Origin: Bacteroidota bacterium
GTDB taxonomy: Bacteria > Bacteroidota > Rhodothermia > Rhodothermales > UBA10348
Direction of reading: 5' to 3'
Length of the DNA: 64,000 bases
Assembly: GCA_029262775.1 (NCBI GenBank)
Contig: JAJCYR010000021.1
Location: 22,189 to 86,188, forward strand
This document shows, one piece after another, positions 16,480-26,259 of this stretch; positions within the stretch are counted from its first letter, which is position 1; each line of letters starts with the position of its first letter. Made by a program: the position numbers and the translations under genes. The notes under the pieces are model-generated. The model ran no database searches and was not told where the DNA came from. It saw only the letters and a program-made list of their open reading frames with translations.

Positions 16480-17595
16480 TCAACTTTCAGTCCGCTTCAC
16501 GTGAAACGGCGGTCTGGTGACCTTTACGGCCGTTGACCGGCCCCGCGCCGAGACCTGGAGCAGCGAGCCGGGCGTTGTGAATTCCGGCCGATTTTCTACG
16601 TATCCCAGCCCGACGCCCTTCGACAGTGTAGGCGATTGGGATCCGGACGTGACTACGCCGACCGCCTCGCCCGATGGGGCAAGCAGTTCGTTTCCAGCCC
16701 GCGGAATGCCCCGTTCTTCGGCAATGAAGCCGATCAGTTTGCGCGCTGGCCCGGATTCCTTGACCCGCCGCAGCGCATCCCGTCCGACAAAAGGTCCCGC
16801 TTCGAGTTTGGTGAGCCAGCCCAGGCCGGCCTCCAGAGGATTGGTCTCGACTGTCAAGTCGTTCCCGTAGAGACAGAACCCGGCTTCGAGCCGCAGCGTG
16901 TCGCGTGCCCCCAGCCCGGCCGGTAGGAGACCGAACTCCCGGCCCGCATCCATAAGCTTCGTCCAGATGGATGCGGCCTCCTCTGACGGACAGTACACTT
17001 CCACACCGGTTTCTCCCGTATATCCGGTGCGGGAAACCAGTAGATGCTTCGATCCCAGGCATTCGGCCGGGCGCTCGAAGTGGTAGAACTTGAGATCGGA
17101 AAAGTTGGTGCCCGATGCTTTTTCAAAAATGTCGAACGCCCGCGGCCCCTGCAGGGCCAGGAGGGCGGTCTCGTCCGATACGTCGCGAACGGAGACATCC
17201 GGCGGTGCATGCTGTTCAATCCACGCCATATCAACGTCTTTCCGCGATGCGTTGACGACGAGCACGTACATCTCCGATCCAAACCGGTACACCAGCAGGT
17301 CATCGATGATGCCACCGTCATCCTGGCACATGGCCGTATAGAGCGCCTTGCCGTCATAGAGCGATGTGACATCGTTCGTGACGAGACTGTCAACGAAGCG
17401 TTTGGCACCTGGACCCGAGACCAGGAATTCACCCATGTGGCTGACATCGAACAGTCCGGCAGCCGTCCGGACGGCGTTGTGCTCATGGATGATGCCCGAG
17501 TACTGAAGCGGCATATCATACCCGGCGAAGGGGACCATTTTGGCACCCAGTGCCTGGTGGATGGCGTGAAGAGGAGTCTTTTTTACGTCTGACAC
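16480..17595 (-). CDS. gcvT: Glycine cleavage system T protein (aminomethyltransferase)
   Basis: GcvT transfers the methylene group from the aminomethylated H protein to tetrahydrofolate and releases ammonia. The 371-residue protein has the full-length family plan: KTPLHAIHQALGAKMVPFAG, GLFDVSHMGEFLVSGPGA, ALYTAMCQDDGGIIDDLLVY, SRTGYTGETGVEVY, LGARDTLRLEAGFCLYGNDL and a C-terminal barrel ending in RPPFHV. The start is a GTG at 17595, supported by the usual N-terminus. gcvH and gcvP are not in the window. It lies 51 bp after tyrA and 17 bp before ftsK. Confidence 0.96.
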   Translation of the reverse strand: MSDVKKTPLHAIHQALGAKMVPFAGYDMPLQYSGIIHEHNAVRTAAGLFDVSHMGEFLVSGPGAKRFVDSLVTNDVTSLYDGKALYTAMCQDDGGIIDDLLVYRFGSEMYVLVVNASRKDVDMAWIEQHAPPDVSVRDVSDETALLALQGPRAFDIFEKASGTNFSDLKFYHFERPAECLGSKHLLVSRTGYTGETGVEVYCPSEEAASIWTKLMDAGREFGLLPAGLGARDTLRLEAGFCLYGNDLTVETNPLEAGLGWLTKLEAGPFVGRDALRRVKESGPARKLIGFIAEERGIPRAGNELLAPSGEAVGVVTSGSQSPTLSKGVGLGYVENRPEFTTPGSLLQVSARGRSTAVKVTRPPFHVKRTES

Positions 17596-17646
17596 GGGAA
17601 GAAGTGGTTGTGGATGGCGTATGTGGTGGCGTGTTCTGTTCGGGTC

Positions 17647-18744
17647 TTACAGCCGGAAAGCGTAGATCTGTTTCCCGGTAAGAGCGGTCACTGCGCGAGC
17701 AGCATCGGCTTCTGACTCGAGGCCGAGCCGGAATGTGCCCCCAGTACCCTCCCGGATGCGAAGAAGTTCGAGGTCTTTGATGTTGATGCCGCATTCGAAG
17801 AGCGTGCCGGTGACCGCGACCAGCGCTCCCGGGCGGTCGTCGACCGACACAAATACATCGGCGAGCGGCGCCAGAAACCCCTTGCGCGCCTGGGGAATGC
17901 GGCTTCGGGTCTGGTGAGCAGACTGAAAAAATGTCTCCATGTTTTCAATCTTTCCTGATTTCAGGTGTTCAGCCATCAGCGAGAGCACCCGCTGAAACGC
18001 ATGAAGCGCGGCGCGAGCCTCGGCGGCATTGAGCTGGAGAATATCCTGCCACATGTCGAAAGGGGAACTGGCAATCCGGGTCATGTCCCGGAATCCGCCA
18101 GCCGCCAGTTCCAATGCGGTGTCGTGCCTTTCGTCGGAGATTCCGAGGGTGTGCACGAGGGCGACTGCCAGCAGTTGTGGCAAGTGGCTCACGTGGGCAG
18201 CAATGGTGTCGTGTTCGTCGGCGCTGAGCTCAAGTATGCGGGCTCCGGTAGCCTCAATTACAGCGCGTACGGGGGCGTAACGCGCTTCCGCGATGGATCC
18301 CTCCATAGGTGTAACCACCCAGGTGGCATTCTCGAACAGAAGGGCATCGGCATAGCGCGCCCCCGTGTGCTCGGAGCCGGCCATGGGGTGCGACCCGACG
18401 AAGAGCACACCGCCCGGGAGGAACCGGCGGGCCGCATCCATCATGGGCTTTTTGACCGATGCCACATCCATGAGCGTGCTACCGGGTTCAAGCAGTGGAG
18501 CGAGCTGCTCGACGAGTTCCACGCACGTCCGTACCGGCGCGGCAAGAACGACGAGTGTCGCCCCAGCGACCGCCTCCTCCAAACTCGCCGCGGTGCCTGT
18601 CAGGGCGCCGCGCTCGACGGCCTGGCGGAGGGCGTCGGGACGGTCGTGTCCAATCACGTGAGACATCGGGTCGCGGGACCGGAGGGCCAGTGCCAGGGAA
18701 CTCCCAATGAGTCCGGTACCGATAACAGCGATCCGAGATGACAT
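17647..18744 (-). CDS. tyrA: Prephenate dehydrogenase with C-terminal ACT domain
   Basis: Oxidative decarboxylation of prephenate to 4-hydroxyphenylpyruvate for tyrosine. The 365-residue protein opens with the NAD-binding GxGxxG motif (IAVIGTGLIGSSLALAL) and carries the catalytic-site motif GSHPMAGSEHTG. DEHDTIAAHVSHLPQLLAVA follows in the helical dimerisation domain. The C-terminal ~75 residues (VFVSVDDRPGALVAVTGTLF, then NIKDLELLRI) form an ACT domain, likely the site of tyrosine feedback. A longer open frame upstream has no family similarity; the ATG at 18744 starts directly at the Rossmann fold. It appears to be the promoter-proximal gene of tyrA-gcvT-ftsK-purK-purE. Confidence 0.95.
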   Translation of the reverse strand: MSSRIAVIGTGLIGSSLALALRSRDPMSHVIGHDRPDALRQAVERGALTGTAASLEEAVAGATLVVLAAPVRTCVELVEQLAPLLEPGSTLMDVASVKKPMMDAARRFLPGGVLFVGSHPMAGSEHTGARYADALLFENATWVVTPMEGSIAEARYAPVRAVIEATGARILELSADEHDTIAAHVSHLPQLLAVALVHTLGISDERHDTALELAAGGFRDMTRIASSPFDMWQDILQLNAAEARAALHAFQRVLSLMAEHLKSGKIENMETFFQSAHQTRSRIPQARKGFLAPLADVFVSVDDRPGALVAVTGTLFECGINIKDLELLRIREGTGGTFRLGLESEADAARAVTALTGKQIYAFRL

Positions 18745-18883
18745 CAGAATGCGTGTAGGGGTCAGGTTTGAGGTAGGGAAGCGATCGACGGGTGGCGAGC
18801 GGCTGGTGGCAGGTGCCGGGTGGCAAGGTACATACGGCCCATGGAAATCACGTAAAGCCAATGGCGAGAGCCGGGGGGCGTTG

Positions 18884-18891
18884 TATCTTTG
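18884..18891 (+). promoter_or_regulatory. Candidate -7 element (TATCTTTG) for the acyl-CoA dehydrogenase operon
   Basis: TATCTTTG matches the TAnnTTTG -7 consensus of Bacteroidota-type primary sigma factors. It lies 42 bases before the start of the glutaryl-CoA-type dehydrogenase, in the divergent gap with tyrA. The expected TTG near -33 is not obvious; the region there is G-rich. Position and match make it the best promoter candidate in the window. Confidence 0.42.
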
Positions 18892-18933
18892 CGTGAATCT
18901 CCCTATCCGCACATACCATTTTCTGGTGCCTCC

Positions 18934-20142
18934 ATGCCACAACCCCCATTTTCAATCGATGACGCCTACCAGTTCGAATCCCTGCTCGGAGAAGAGGAGC
19001 GTCTGATCATGGAAACGGCGCGTGAATACGCGCAGACACAGCTTGAGCCACGTGCGCTCGAGGGCAATCAGGAAGGGATTTTCCATGACGAAATTCCGGC
19101 CGAACTCGGCGAGTTGGGCCTGCTCGGCGCCACCATTCCCGAAGCCTACGGAGGAGTAGATGCAAGTTATACGGCCTACGGACTCATTGCCCGCGAACTG
19201 GAGCGGGTCGACTCTGGATACCGGTCGTTTGCCAGCGTCCAGTCTTCGCTCGTCATGCATCCCATCCATACCTTCGGTACGGAAGCAATGCGGCAGGAAT
19301 ATCTGCCTAAACTGGCTACGGCGGAGCTGATCGGGTGCTTCGGCCTGACCGAGCCCGATCACGGCTCGGATCCCGGCTCCATGGTCACGAACGCCGTTCG
19401 GGGAGACGGGGGGTGGATACTCAATGGCGCCAAGATGTGGATCACGAATTCGCCGGTGGCCGACGTGGCTGTCGTCTGGGCCAAGGCGCACGAAGCGTCG
19501 GGGCAGAAGGGGGTCATACGAGGATTCCTGGTCGATGCGAAGGCCGAAGGGTATTCAGCTCCAGTGACCCATAACAAAATGTCCCTTCGGGCATCGCACA
19601 CTGGGGAAATTGTCCTCGAAGACGTGTTTGTGCCGGATGACATGATGTTTCCAGACGTGACGGGACTCAAGGGGCCGTTTTCCTGTCTCAATAATGCCCG
19701 GTATGGTATTGTGTGGGGAGCGCTCGGCGCGGCCGAGAACTGCTATCAGCGTGCGCGGCAGTATGTCATGGAGCGCAAGCAGTTCGGTTATCCGCTCGCG
19801 GCGAATCAGCTGGTCCAGACGAAATTGGCCAACATGCTGACCGAAATCACACAGATGCAACTGCTGGCATGGCGGCTTGGACAGCTCAAGGACGAAGGCA
19901 GGGCGGCTCCGGCCATGGTCTCGCTCGCCAAACGGAACAACTGCGGCAAGGCGCTGGACATAGCCCGCGTTGCCCGGGACATGTTTGGCGGAAACGGCAT
20001 TACAGGGGAGTACCGGGTTATCCACCACATGGTGAATCTGGAAAGTGTCAACACGTACGAGGGTACGTACGACATACACGGCCTTATTCTGGGGCGCGAA
20101 ATCACCGGTATTCAGAGTTTCACGCCCCGAGGGAACGACTGA
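18934..20142 (+). CDS. gcdH: Acyl-CoA dehydrogenase, glutaryl-CoA dehydrogenase type
   Basis: FAD-dependent acyl-CoA dehydrogenase of 402 residues. It shows the family order: N-terminal helical domain ([20 protein letters not shown], then YGG), FAD-contact motif [23 protein letters not shown], and the C-terminal helical domain ending [17 protein letters not shown], where Glu376 is the expected catalytic base. The EGTxDIHxLILGR ending and the EPDHGSDP motif are typical of glutaryl-CoA dehydrogenases, which oxidise and decarboxylate glutaryl-CoA to crotonyl-CoA. I prefer the ATG at 18934; an earlier in-frame start would add 15 non-family residues. The stop overlaps the start of the next gene by one base. 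Confidence 0.88.
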   Translation: MPQPPFSIDDAYQFESLLGEEERLIMETAREYAQTQLEPRALEGNQEGIFHDEIPAELGELGLLGATIPEAYGGVDASYTAYGLIARELERVDSGYRSFASVQSSLVMHPIHTFGTEAMRQEYLPKLATAELIGCFGLTEPDHGSDPGSMVTNAVRGDGGWILNGAKMWITNSPVADVAVVWAKAHEASGQKGVIRGFLVDAKAEGYSAPVTHNKMSLRASHTGEIVLEDVFVPDDMMFPDVTGLKGPFSCLNNARYGIVWGALGAAENCYQRARQYVMERKQFGYPLAANQLVQTKLANMLTEITQMQLLAWRLGQLKDEGRAAPAMVSLAKRNNCGKALDIARVARDMFGGNGITGEYRVIHHMVNLESVNTYEGTYDIHGLILGREITGIQSFTPRGND

Positions 20143-22082
20143 TGGAGCAGATGCTGGACACGATGCTCAGTGCCCGGGAGCGCATCCCGGTGGCTGTTCA
20201 CGAGGAGCCGCTGGACGTTTCGCGTGCCGTGGCCCAGGAAATTGCGGACCTGATCCGAACGCGGAAGCAGCAGGGGCGCCACTGCGTGTTGGGTCTGGCG
20301 ACAGGATCCACACCGACCGGCGTCTATGCGGAACTGGTGCGATTGCATCGGGAAGAAGGGCTCTCATTCCAAAACGTGGTCACGTTCAATTTGGACGAAT
20401 ACTACCCGATGGATGCCGAGGCGGAGCAGAGCTATCGCCGTTTCATGGACGACCACCTTTTTGACCACGTCGACATTCCAGCCGAGCAGATTCATATGCC
20501 GGATGGAACGACCCCTCTGGATGAGGTAGCGGCCAGTTGTGTCGCATACGAGGACGCCATTCGGAAGGCAGGCGGGCTCGATTTCCAGCTGCTGGGCATT
20601 GGTCGCACGGGACACGTCGGGTTCAATGAGCCTGGCTCCGGCAGGCACAGTGTCACGCGTCTGATCACGCTGGACAATGTCACCCGAACCGATGCCGCGG
20701 GGGATTTCTTCGGGAAGAACAATGTACCCCGACGCGCCATCACCATGGGCGTGGCGACCATTCTTGGTGCCCGTCGTGTGGTGCTCATGGCGCTCGGGGA
20801 AGGCAAGGCGCCTGTCGTGGCGCACGCCGTGGAGGGAAATATCAGTGACGTGATCGCTGCCTCCTTCCTGCAGGAGCATGCCAACGCGCAGGTGATCCTG
20901 GACCGGGCGGCCGCCGACCGGCTCACCCGGTATACCTGTCCCTGGGTGTTGGGTCCCGTTACCTGGGAGGATCGGCTCATCAGAAAAGCGGTCATCTGGT
21001 TGGCCCAGTGCGTGGATAAACCCATCCTCAAGCTGACCGACGAGGACTACAACGAGAACCACCTCCAGGATCTCCTGGCAGAATATGGGTCGGCATACGA
21101 GATCAACCTGCACGTATTCCACGATCTGAACAGTACGATTACGGGGTGGCCCGGAGGGAAGCCAGCCTACCGGAAGCTGCCCGGTGACCGGAAATGGCCG
21201 GGGGATGACATTCATCCCAAACGCGTCCTGGTCTTTTCCCCGCACCCCGACGATGATGTGATTTCCATGGGCGGATGCCTGATGCGCCTGGCCGAGCAGG
21301 GGCATGAGGTGCACGTGGCGTATCAGGTTTCGGGGGCACTGGCCGTGTTTGATGAGGATGCCGAACGCTTCCTGGAATTCGCATCGTCCTACAATGAGTT
21401 GTTCGACATTGCACCGGACGTGTCCGGGGAGATCCGGCAGCGCATGGCCAGGTTCATGGCCGAAAAGCGCCCTGGGCAGCAGGACAGCGGCGAACTGCAA
21501 CTGATCAAGCGGGAAATCCGGCGTGGAGAAGCCCGTGCGGCCGGTAAACACTGCGGGATTCCTGTAGATCGGCTGCATTTCCAGGACCTCCCATTCTACG
21601 ATACGGGCACCGTGCGCAAGAATCCCCTGTCGGAGGATGACATTGACATAACCATGCGGCTTCTGGAACAGATGCGTCCGCATATGATTTTCGCCGCGGG
21701 AGATCTTTCTGATCCTCACGGCACACACCGGGTGTGTCTTACGGCCATCTTCGAATCGCTGCGGCGTCTTGCGCCAAAAGACTGGTATGAGGACTGCGTG
21801 GTCTGGCTGTACCGCGGCGCGTGGCAGGAGTGGGAGCCGGAGCGCATTGACATGTCGGTCCCGCTCAGTCCGGGTGAACTGGAGCGCAAGCGCATGGCCA
21901 TTTTCAAGCACGAGTCCCAGAAGGACAAGGCCATGTTCCCGGGCTCGGATTCGCGGGAGTTCTGGGAACGGGCCGAGGATCGTAACCGTGCCACGGCGCG
22001 ACTCTTCGACCGCCTGGGTTTGGCCGAGTATGAGGCCGTGGAGGCATTCGTGCGGTGGCGGGGTACGACGACGTCGTTGTAG
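20142..22082 (+). CDS. Glucosamine-6-phosphate deaminase-like protein fused to a PIG-L/LmbE deacetylase domain
   Basis: A 646-residue fusion. Residues ~1-270 are a NagB/6-phosphogluconolactonase-type domain: LGLATGSTPTGVYAELVRLH, VVTFNLDEYYPMD, LLGIGRTGHVGFNEPGSG. After a linker, residues ~360-640 are a PIG-L/LmbE zinc deacetylase domain: VLVFSPHPDDDVISMGGCL near residue 363 and the second metal motif DLSDPHGTHR near 522-531. NagB turns glucosamine-6-phosphate into fructose-6-phosphate and ammonia; PIG-L enzymes remove N-acetyl groups from GlcNAc conjugates. Two-domain proteins like this occur in Bacteroidota, and the pairing suggests consecutive deacetylation and deamination, which is inference. 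The ATG overlaps the upstream stop (TGATG), indicating coupling with the dehydrogenase gene. Confidence 0.9.
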   Translation: MEQMLDTMLSARERIPVAVHEEPLDVSRAVAQEIADLIRTRKQQGRHCVLGLATGSTPTGVYAELVRLHREEGLSFQNVVTFNLDEYYPMDAEAEQSYRRFMDDHLFDHVDIPAEQIHMPDGTTPLDEVAASCVAYEDAIRKAGGLDFQLLGIGRTGHVGFNEPGSGRHSVTRLITLDNVTRTDAAGDFFGKNNVPRRAITMGVATILGARRVVLMALGEGKAPVVAHAVEGNISDVIAASFLQEHANAQVILDRAAADRLTRYTCPWVLGPVTWEDRLIRKAVIWLAQCVDKPILKLTDEDYNENHLQDLLAEYGSAYEINLHVFHDLNSTITGWPGGKPAYRKLPGDRKWPGDDIHPKRVLVFSPHPDDDVISMGGCLMRLAEQGHEVHVAYQVSGALAVFDEDAERFLEFASSYNELFDIAPDVSGEIRQRMARFMAEKRPGQQDSGELQLIKREIRRGEARAAGKHCGIPVDRLHFQDLPFYDTGTVRKNPLSEDDIDITMRLLEQMRPHMIFAAGDLSDPHGTHRVCLTAIFESLRRLAPKDWYEDCVVWLYRGAWQEWEPERIDMSVPLSPGELERKRMAIFKHESQKDKAMFPGSDSREFWERAEDRNRATARLFDRLGLAEYEAVEAFVRWRGTTTSL

Positions 22083-22137
22083 AAGGGCAACCTTTGATCG
22101 GCGGCGTTCGTACCTTTGGGAAAAGCCGAGTTACGTC

Positions 22138-22449
22138 ATGTTTTTCCCCATCGCCATCGTTGGCATCGTCTTCGGGTCCGCTCTCATCTTCACAAAATTG
22201 ATTATCGATTACAAGCGTGCGGCAGCCCGGAATGCGCCCTCGACCGACAAGTCGCTGAGCACCAGTGAGCTCCGGAATATGATCGATGCGGCCGTCGAGG
22301 AAGCCAGTGCCCCGCTGCTCGAGCGATTGGAGCGGCTTGAAATGCGTAGCGGCAAAACAATGGGTCGGGCCAGCGATGAGCAGGATGCGTACAGTTTGCC
22401 TCTGGACGAGGTATCGCACCAGACAGAAGTTCGGCGTCGCACGCGGTGA
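22138..22449 (+). CDS. Small single-span membrane protein with coiled-coil tail (PspB-like layout)
   Basis: A 103-residue protein with one N-terminal membrane helix (FFPIAIVGIVFGSALIFTKL), a short basic stretch (YKRAAAR), then a predicted amphipathic coiled coil (SELRNMIDAAVEEASAPLLE, ending RLERLEMR) and a polar tail. The layout resembles phage-shock protein B and related small envelope-stress proteins, but I see no diagnostic motif, so the function is unassigned. The stop overlaps the GTG start of rsgA (GTGA), so the two are probably translated together. The ATG at 22138 is the first that yields the membrane helix; upstream reading only shadows the NagB-like gene. Confidence 0.7.
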   Translation: MFFPIAIVGIVFGSALIFTKLIIDYKRAAARNAPSTDKSLSTSELRNMIDAAVEEASAPLLERLERLEMRSGKTMGRASDEQDAYSLPLDEVSHQTEVRRRTR

Positions 22450-23408
22450 GGGGGCTCGTTATCCGGTCAACTGGCAGTTGGTATGAAGTACAGACGGACC
22501 GGGGTGCCATGTCCTGTACATTACCGGGACGGTTTCGGAGGCAGACGGCGGTTGCCACGAATCCGGTGGTGATCGGGGATGTGGTGGAGTTGGAATTGGG
22601 GGAGGAGGACGGAAGCGGGCAAATTGTGGAGATCGCCCCTCGCCGGAACAAGTTGTCGCGGCGGGCGGCCGGAAGGCGGGTGGGCGTGGAGCACGTTATC
22701 ATGGCCAATATTGACATGGCCTGGATTGTGCAGAGCGTTCAGAAGCCCAAATTCAACGGCGGTCTTGTGGATCGTTTTCTGGTCATGGCCTCGGTCTATG
22801 ACATTCCGGCGGGCATTATCATCAATAAAGCCGATCTGATCGACGAGCGATCGGCCGATGCCATGGATTTCTGGTCGGGTCTGTATGAGGATCTCGGATA
22901 CCCCGTGGTGTTCACAAGCGCTACGACACCGGACGGCGCGGCGCAGCTGCGGTCCGAGCTTGCTGGAGGCATGCACGTTTTTGTAGGGGCATCGGGCGTG
23001 GGGAAGTCCTCCCTGGTGAATCTGCTCATTCCGGGCGCCGATCAACGGACCTCACATGTGTCGGAGCGGACGCGCAAGGGTCGGCATACGACGACGTTTG
23101 CCGAGCTCATCCGGATTCCCGGCGGGGGGTGGCTGGCCGATACACCGGGCCTGCGCGAGTTCGGATTGGTGGGGCTGGAGCCGCCAGCTCTTGGGCATCA
23201 CTTTCCGGAGATGGCGCGCGTTCTTCCGGAATGTCGTTTTCCGAACTGCACGCACGATCACGAACCGGGATGCGGCGTGAAGGAGCGGGTGCACGAATTC
23301 CTGGTCGGGTCGGATGTCGTCGACGCAGTCATCAGCGCCGAGCGCTACGAAAGCTATCTGAGCATGCTCGCGGCCGTTCGCCTGGGCGATGCCGATACGG
23401 GTCGGTAG
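22446..23408 (+). CDS. rsgA: Ribosome small subunit-dependent GTPase A
   Basis: Circularly permuted GTPase that checks late 30S maturation. The 320-residue protein has an N-terminal OB fold (VIGDVVELELGEEDGSGQIV) and then the G domain in permuted order: NKADL (~126), SATTPDG, GASGVGKSSLVN (~180) and DTPGLREFGL (~232). A C-terminal zinc knuckle (ECRFPNCTHDHEPGCGVKE) completes the family plan. It starts with GTG at 22446 inside the stop of the preceding membrane protein. It converges on topA, with 15 bp between the stop codons. Confidence 0.96.
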   Translation: MRGLVIRSTGSWYEVQTDRGAMSCTLPGRFRRQTAVATNPVVIGDVVELELGEEDGSGQIVEIAPRRNKLSRRAAGRRVGVEHVIMANIDMAWIVQSVQKPKFNGGLVDRFLVMASVYDIPAGIIINKADLIDERSADAMDFWSGLYEDLGYPVVFTSATTPDGAAQLRSELAGGMHVFVGASGVGKSSLVNLLIPGADQRTSHVSERTRKGRHTTTFAELIRIPGGGWLADTPGLREFGLVGLEPPALGHHFPEMARVLPECRFPNCTHDHEPGCGVKERVHEFLVGSDVVDAVISAERYESYLSMLAAVRLGDADTGR

Positions 23409-23450
23409 GGGCGCGAGACGGGCCTACTTTTTCGGCGCGCCCTTCTTTTT
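23409..23450 (+). terminator. Candidate intrinsic terminator for rsgA overlapping the 3' end of topA
   Basis: Right after the rsgA stop, GGGCGCG (23409-23415) can pair with CGCGCCC (23436-23442), followed by TTCTTTTT on the + strand. The loop is about 20 bases. The second arm and T tract lie inside the topA coding strand, where they encode its lysine-rich tail, so one sequence may serve both. No experimental support. Confidence 0.42.
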
Positions 23451-26033
23451 GGCTGCTGGCTTCTTTTTGGCTGTGGTTTTCTTTTTCGGAGCTTTTTTGG
23501 TCGCCGCCTTGCTGTCAATGAGTGCGACCGCTTCGTCAAACGTGAGCGATTCGACCGGCGTGTCCTTCGGAAGCGATGCATTGGTTCGCTGGTGCTTCAC
23601 ATACGGGCCGTAGCGCCCCTCGAAGATCTCAAGAGGATCACCCGTCTCGGGGTGGTCGCCCAGGCTGCGGAGCGGTTTGTTCTTGGCCTCTTTCTTCGCG
23701 ATCAGTTCCATGGCGCGGTCGTAATCGACGGTCAGGACATCGTCCGTCTTGGTAAGCGATGCAAACGTGCGATTGTGCTGCACGTACGGGCCATAGCGGC
23801 CAATGTGCGCCTGGATGGTTGCGCCGGTGTCCGGGTGCTGGCCCAGCTCGCGGGGCAGCTCCAGAAGCCGCTGCGCGGCGTCCAGGTCAATCGCCGATGG
23901 ATCCATGTTCCGAGGCACGGAAATGCGTTTGGGTTTTCCTTCCTGCTCATCATCGCCCAGCTGCACATAGTGCCCGTAGGGCCCTTTCTTTACAAAGACG
24001 GGCAGGTCGAGCACGCTGTGTATGCCGAGTACCTCGGCGCCCTTCTGCTTTTCGTCGATGAAGTGTTGCAGTGCCTCCCGCGTGAGGTCGCCCGGAGCCA
24101 CTTCCGGGGGAATGGAGGCGACTACGCGCTTACCGTCCACCTCCTGTTCTACGTACGGACCGTACTTGCCGACACGTACGACGAAGGGATCCCACTTTGC
24201 GAATTGAATGCCCGACACTTCCCGTGCATCGATACTGTCGAGGCCTTTTTCGACCATGGATTCGAGGCCGTTCTCGCCGACGTACAGACTGGTCAGGTAG
24301 GGCACGGATTCCCGCCGGCCACCCGCAATATCGTCCAGTATCTGCTCCATTTCGGCTGTAAAACCAGTGTCTACGTATGGCCCGAATTGCTGTTCGAGCA
24401 GGTTGGTCGTGGCAAAAGCGGTGAATGTCGGGACGAGTTGGTTTCCATTTCGCTGCACATATCCGCGACGAACAATAGTATCCATGATAGATGCATACGT
24501 GGACGGCCTGCCAATACCCTCTTCTTCCAGCAGCTTGATGAGGCTGGCTTCGGTGAACCGGGCGGGCGGCCGTGTTTCATGTCCTTTCGCCTCGAGCTTT
24601 CGGACCGGTAGTTCTGCGTTCCTGGTCAATGGCGGCAGGGGAGCTTCCCGGTTTTCGAGCGCAGCCTCCGGGTCGTCCGATCCCTCGACATAGGCCCGGA
24701 AGAAGCCCGGGAATATGACCTCCCTTCCACTGGCGCGGAAACGGGCCGTGCCACGCGACGTGTCGGCCTCAAGGTGAACGGTCGTCTGGCGGATCACCGC
24801 TTCAGCCATCTGCGACGCAACGGTGCGTTTCCAGATCAGGTCATAGACGTCACGTTCCGGGCCGGAAAGCCCCAATTCCTGCGCCGTTTTCATGGCCGTT
24901 CCGGCCGGTCGAATGGCCTCGTGGGCCTCCTGGGCATTGCGGACCTTGTTGGTAAACTGCCGGGGAGCTTCCGAGAGGTATTCTTTGCCGTAACGCGCTT
25001 CGACCGATCGCCGGCTGGCTTCAATAGCCTCCGATGAAAGTGCCGTGGAGTCGGTTCGCATGTAGGTAATGAGGCCGTTCTCGTAGAGTTTCTGGGCGAC
25101 CCGCATGGTGTCACGCGCCGAGAGACGAAGCTTTCGGCTCGCCTCCTGCTGCAGGGACGAGGTGATGAACGGGGCATACGGATTTCGTTTGCTCGTCCGC
25201 TCGTCGATATTGACCACCTTGAGGGCCACCCCCCGGAGTTCCTTCTGAAGCGCCGTTGCGGTGTCTTCCTTGAGAATGACCACATCTTTTCCGTCGACGA
25301 GGTTGTCGGCAAGGCGCCCCGTGTTGTCGTCAAAATTGCGTCCCGTGGCCAGTGGAACGTCCGACAAATGCGTGAGCGTACTGTCAAACGAGTCCGTGCC
25401 GGCCTGGAGTGTGGCAAGCAGATCCCAATAGGAGGCTGGCACAAACAGGATACGCTCTCTCTCACGTACCACGAGCAGCCGGACGGCGACGCTCTGAACC
25501 CGTCCCGCGCTGAGTTTTGGAGCAATTTTTTTCCACAGCAGGGGAGAAATGCTGTACCCCACGAGGCGGTCCAGCACGCGCCGCGTCTCCTGCGCATCGA
25601 CCAGATTGCGGTCCATGTCCCGGGTTTCATCGAGTGCACCCAGAATGGCTTCTTTTGTAATCTCGTGGAAGACCATGCGCCGCACAGGGATACTCGGATT
25701 GAGCACCTCGAGGAGGTGCCAGCCAATGGATTCTCCCTCGCGGTCTTCGTCCGTTGCGATAAAGAGCTCCTCCGCATCCTTGAGCGCGTCCTTGAGCATC
25801 TTGACCACTTTCTTCTTGTCCGATGGCACGATGTACACGGGTTCGAATCCCGAACCCACGTTCACGCCCAGACGCGCCCAGGATTCTTTTTTATACTTCT
25901 CCGGAATCTCGGCGGCCGATCCGGGCAGGTCACGGATATGCCCCATACTGGCTTCGACCCGATACGAGTCGGGAAGGAATTTCCGGATGGTGCGGGCCTT
26001 GGTAGGCGACTCAACTACTACGAGTCGGTTCAT
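23424..26033 (-). CDS. topA: DNA topoisomerase I with lysine-rich C-terminal tail
   Basis: Type IA topoisomerase that relaxes negative supercoils. The 869-residue protein begins [20 protein letters not shown] (toprim start), carries the acidic toprim motif [17 protein letters not shown], and has the active-site region [14 protein letters not shown] with the catalytic Tyr. Instead of cysteine zinc ribbons, the C-terminus holds several short glycine/tyrosine repeats (YGPYV, repeated five times) and ends with a tail of Lys/Ala/Pro ([15 protein letters not shown]), likely for DNA binding. The ATG at 26033 is chosen because the family begins there; nine upstream codons have no support. Confidence 0.96.
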   Translation of the reverse strand: MNRLVVVESPTKARTIRKFLPDSYRVEASMGHIRDLPGSAAEIPEKYKKESWARLGVNVGSGFEPVYIVPSDKKKVVKMLKDALKDAEELFIATDEDREGESIGWHLLEVLNPSIPVRRMVFHEITKEAILGALDETRDMDRNLVDAQETRRVLDRLVGYSISPLLWKKIAPKLSAGRVQSVAVRLLVVRERERILFVPASYWDLLATLQAGTDSFDSTLTHLSDVPLATGRNFDDNTGRLADNLVDGKDVVILKEDTATALQKELRGVALKVVNIDERTSKRNPYAPFITSSLQQEASRKLRLSARDTMRVAQKLYENGLITYMRTDSTALSSEAIEASRRSVEARYGKEYLSEAPRQFTNKVRNAQEAHEAIRPAGTAMKTAQELGLSGPERDVYDLIWKRTVASQMAEAVIRQTTVHLEADTSRGTARFRASGREVIFPGFFRAYVEGSDDPEAALENREAPLPPLTRNAELPVRKLEAKGHETRPPARFTEASLIKLLEEEGIGRPSTYASIMDTIVRRGYVQRNGNQLVPTFTAFATTNLLEQQFGPYVDTGFTAEMEQILDDIAGGRRESVPYLTSLYVGENGLESMVEKGLDSIDAREVSGIQFAKWDPFVVRVGKYGPYVEQEVDGKRVVASIPPEVAPGDLTREALQHFIDEKQKGAEVLGIHSVLDLPVFVKKGPYGHYVQLGDDEQEGKPKRISVPRNMDPSAIDLDAAQRLLELPRELGQHPDTGATIQAHIGRYGPYVQHNRTFASLTKTDDVLTVDYDRAMELIAKKEAKNKPLRSLGDHPETGDPLEIFEGRYGPYVKHQRTNASLPKDTPVESLTFDEAVALIDSKAATKKAPKKKTTAKKKPAAKKKGAPKK

Positions 26034-26259
26034 TCGTACGTACGGTAAGAGAGATGTCATTCATGAATGGGCACTCTCACGCCGCCGGAGGGGGTCTCGT
26101 TCCGCGCAGCCTTCGAGGGTGCCGTGTGGCGCAGGTTGCCACATTTTTCTGGAAGGGCTTTCGGTGATTAATGATTTCTTGGTTCTGGCGACCTTCAGCC
26201 GCGGGCTCCCACTGTATATATTACGTGGATTGAAATTTTTCCAATTGACAGCAAACGAC
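26034..26259. other. Divergent intergenic region between topA and ppdK
   Basis: This 226-bp gap is the largest in the window and separates two divergent genes, so promoters for both should lie here. The half next to ppdK is A+T-richer (tgtatatattac, then gaaatttttcc). I find no clean TAnnTTTG element, no tRNA and no conserved RNA. A short palindromic run (cgtacgtacg) lies at the topA side. Confidence 0.5.

Noticed and set aside
20364..21911. A 515-codon minus-strand frame opposite the NagB/PIG-L gene.
   Set aside because: The + strand frame contains two conserved domains with catalytic motifs; the minus frame has none.
25838..25862. GGTTCGAATCCCGAACCC resembles a tRNA T-arm.
   Set aside because: It lies in the well-conserved coding part of topA (encoding [10 protein letters not shown] on the minus strand), and no acceptor, D or anticodon arm can be drawn around it.
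25549..26259. Possible N-terminal extension of pyruvate phosphate dikinase into the topA region.
   Set aside because: The family starts at the ATG at 26260; the extension would run antisense to topA and through the divergent promoter gap.
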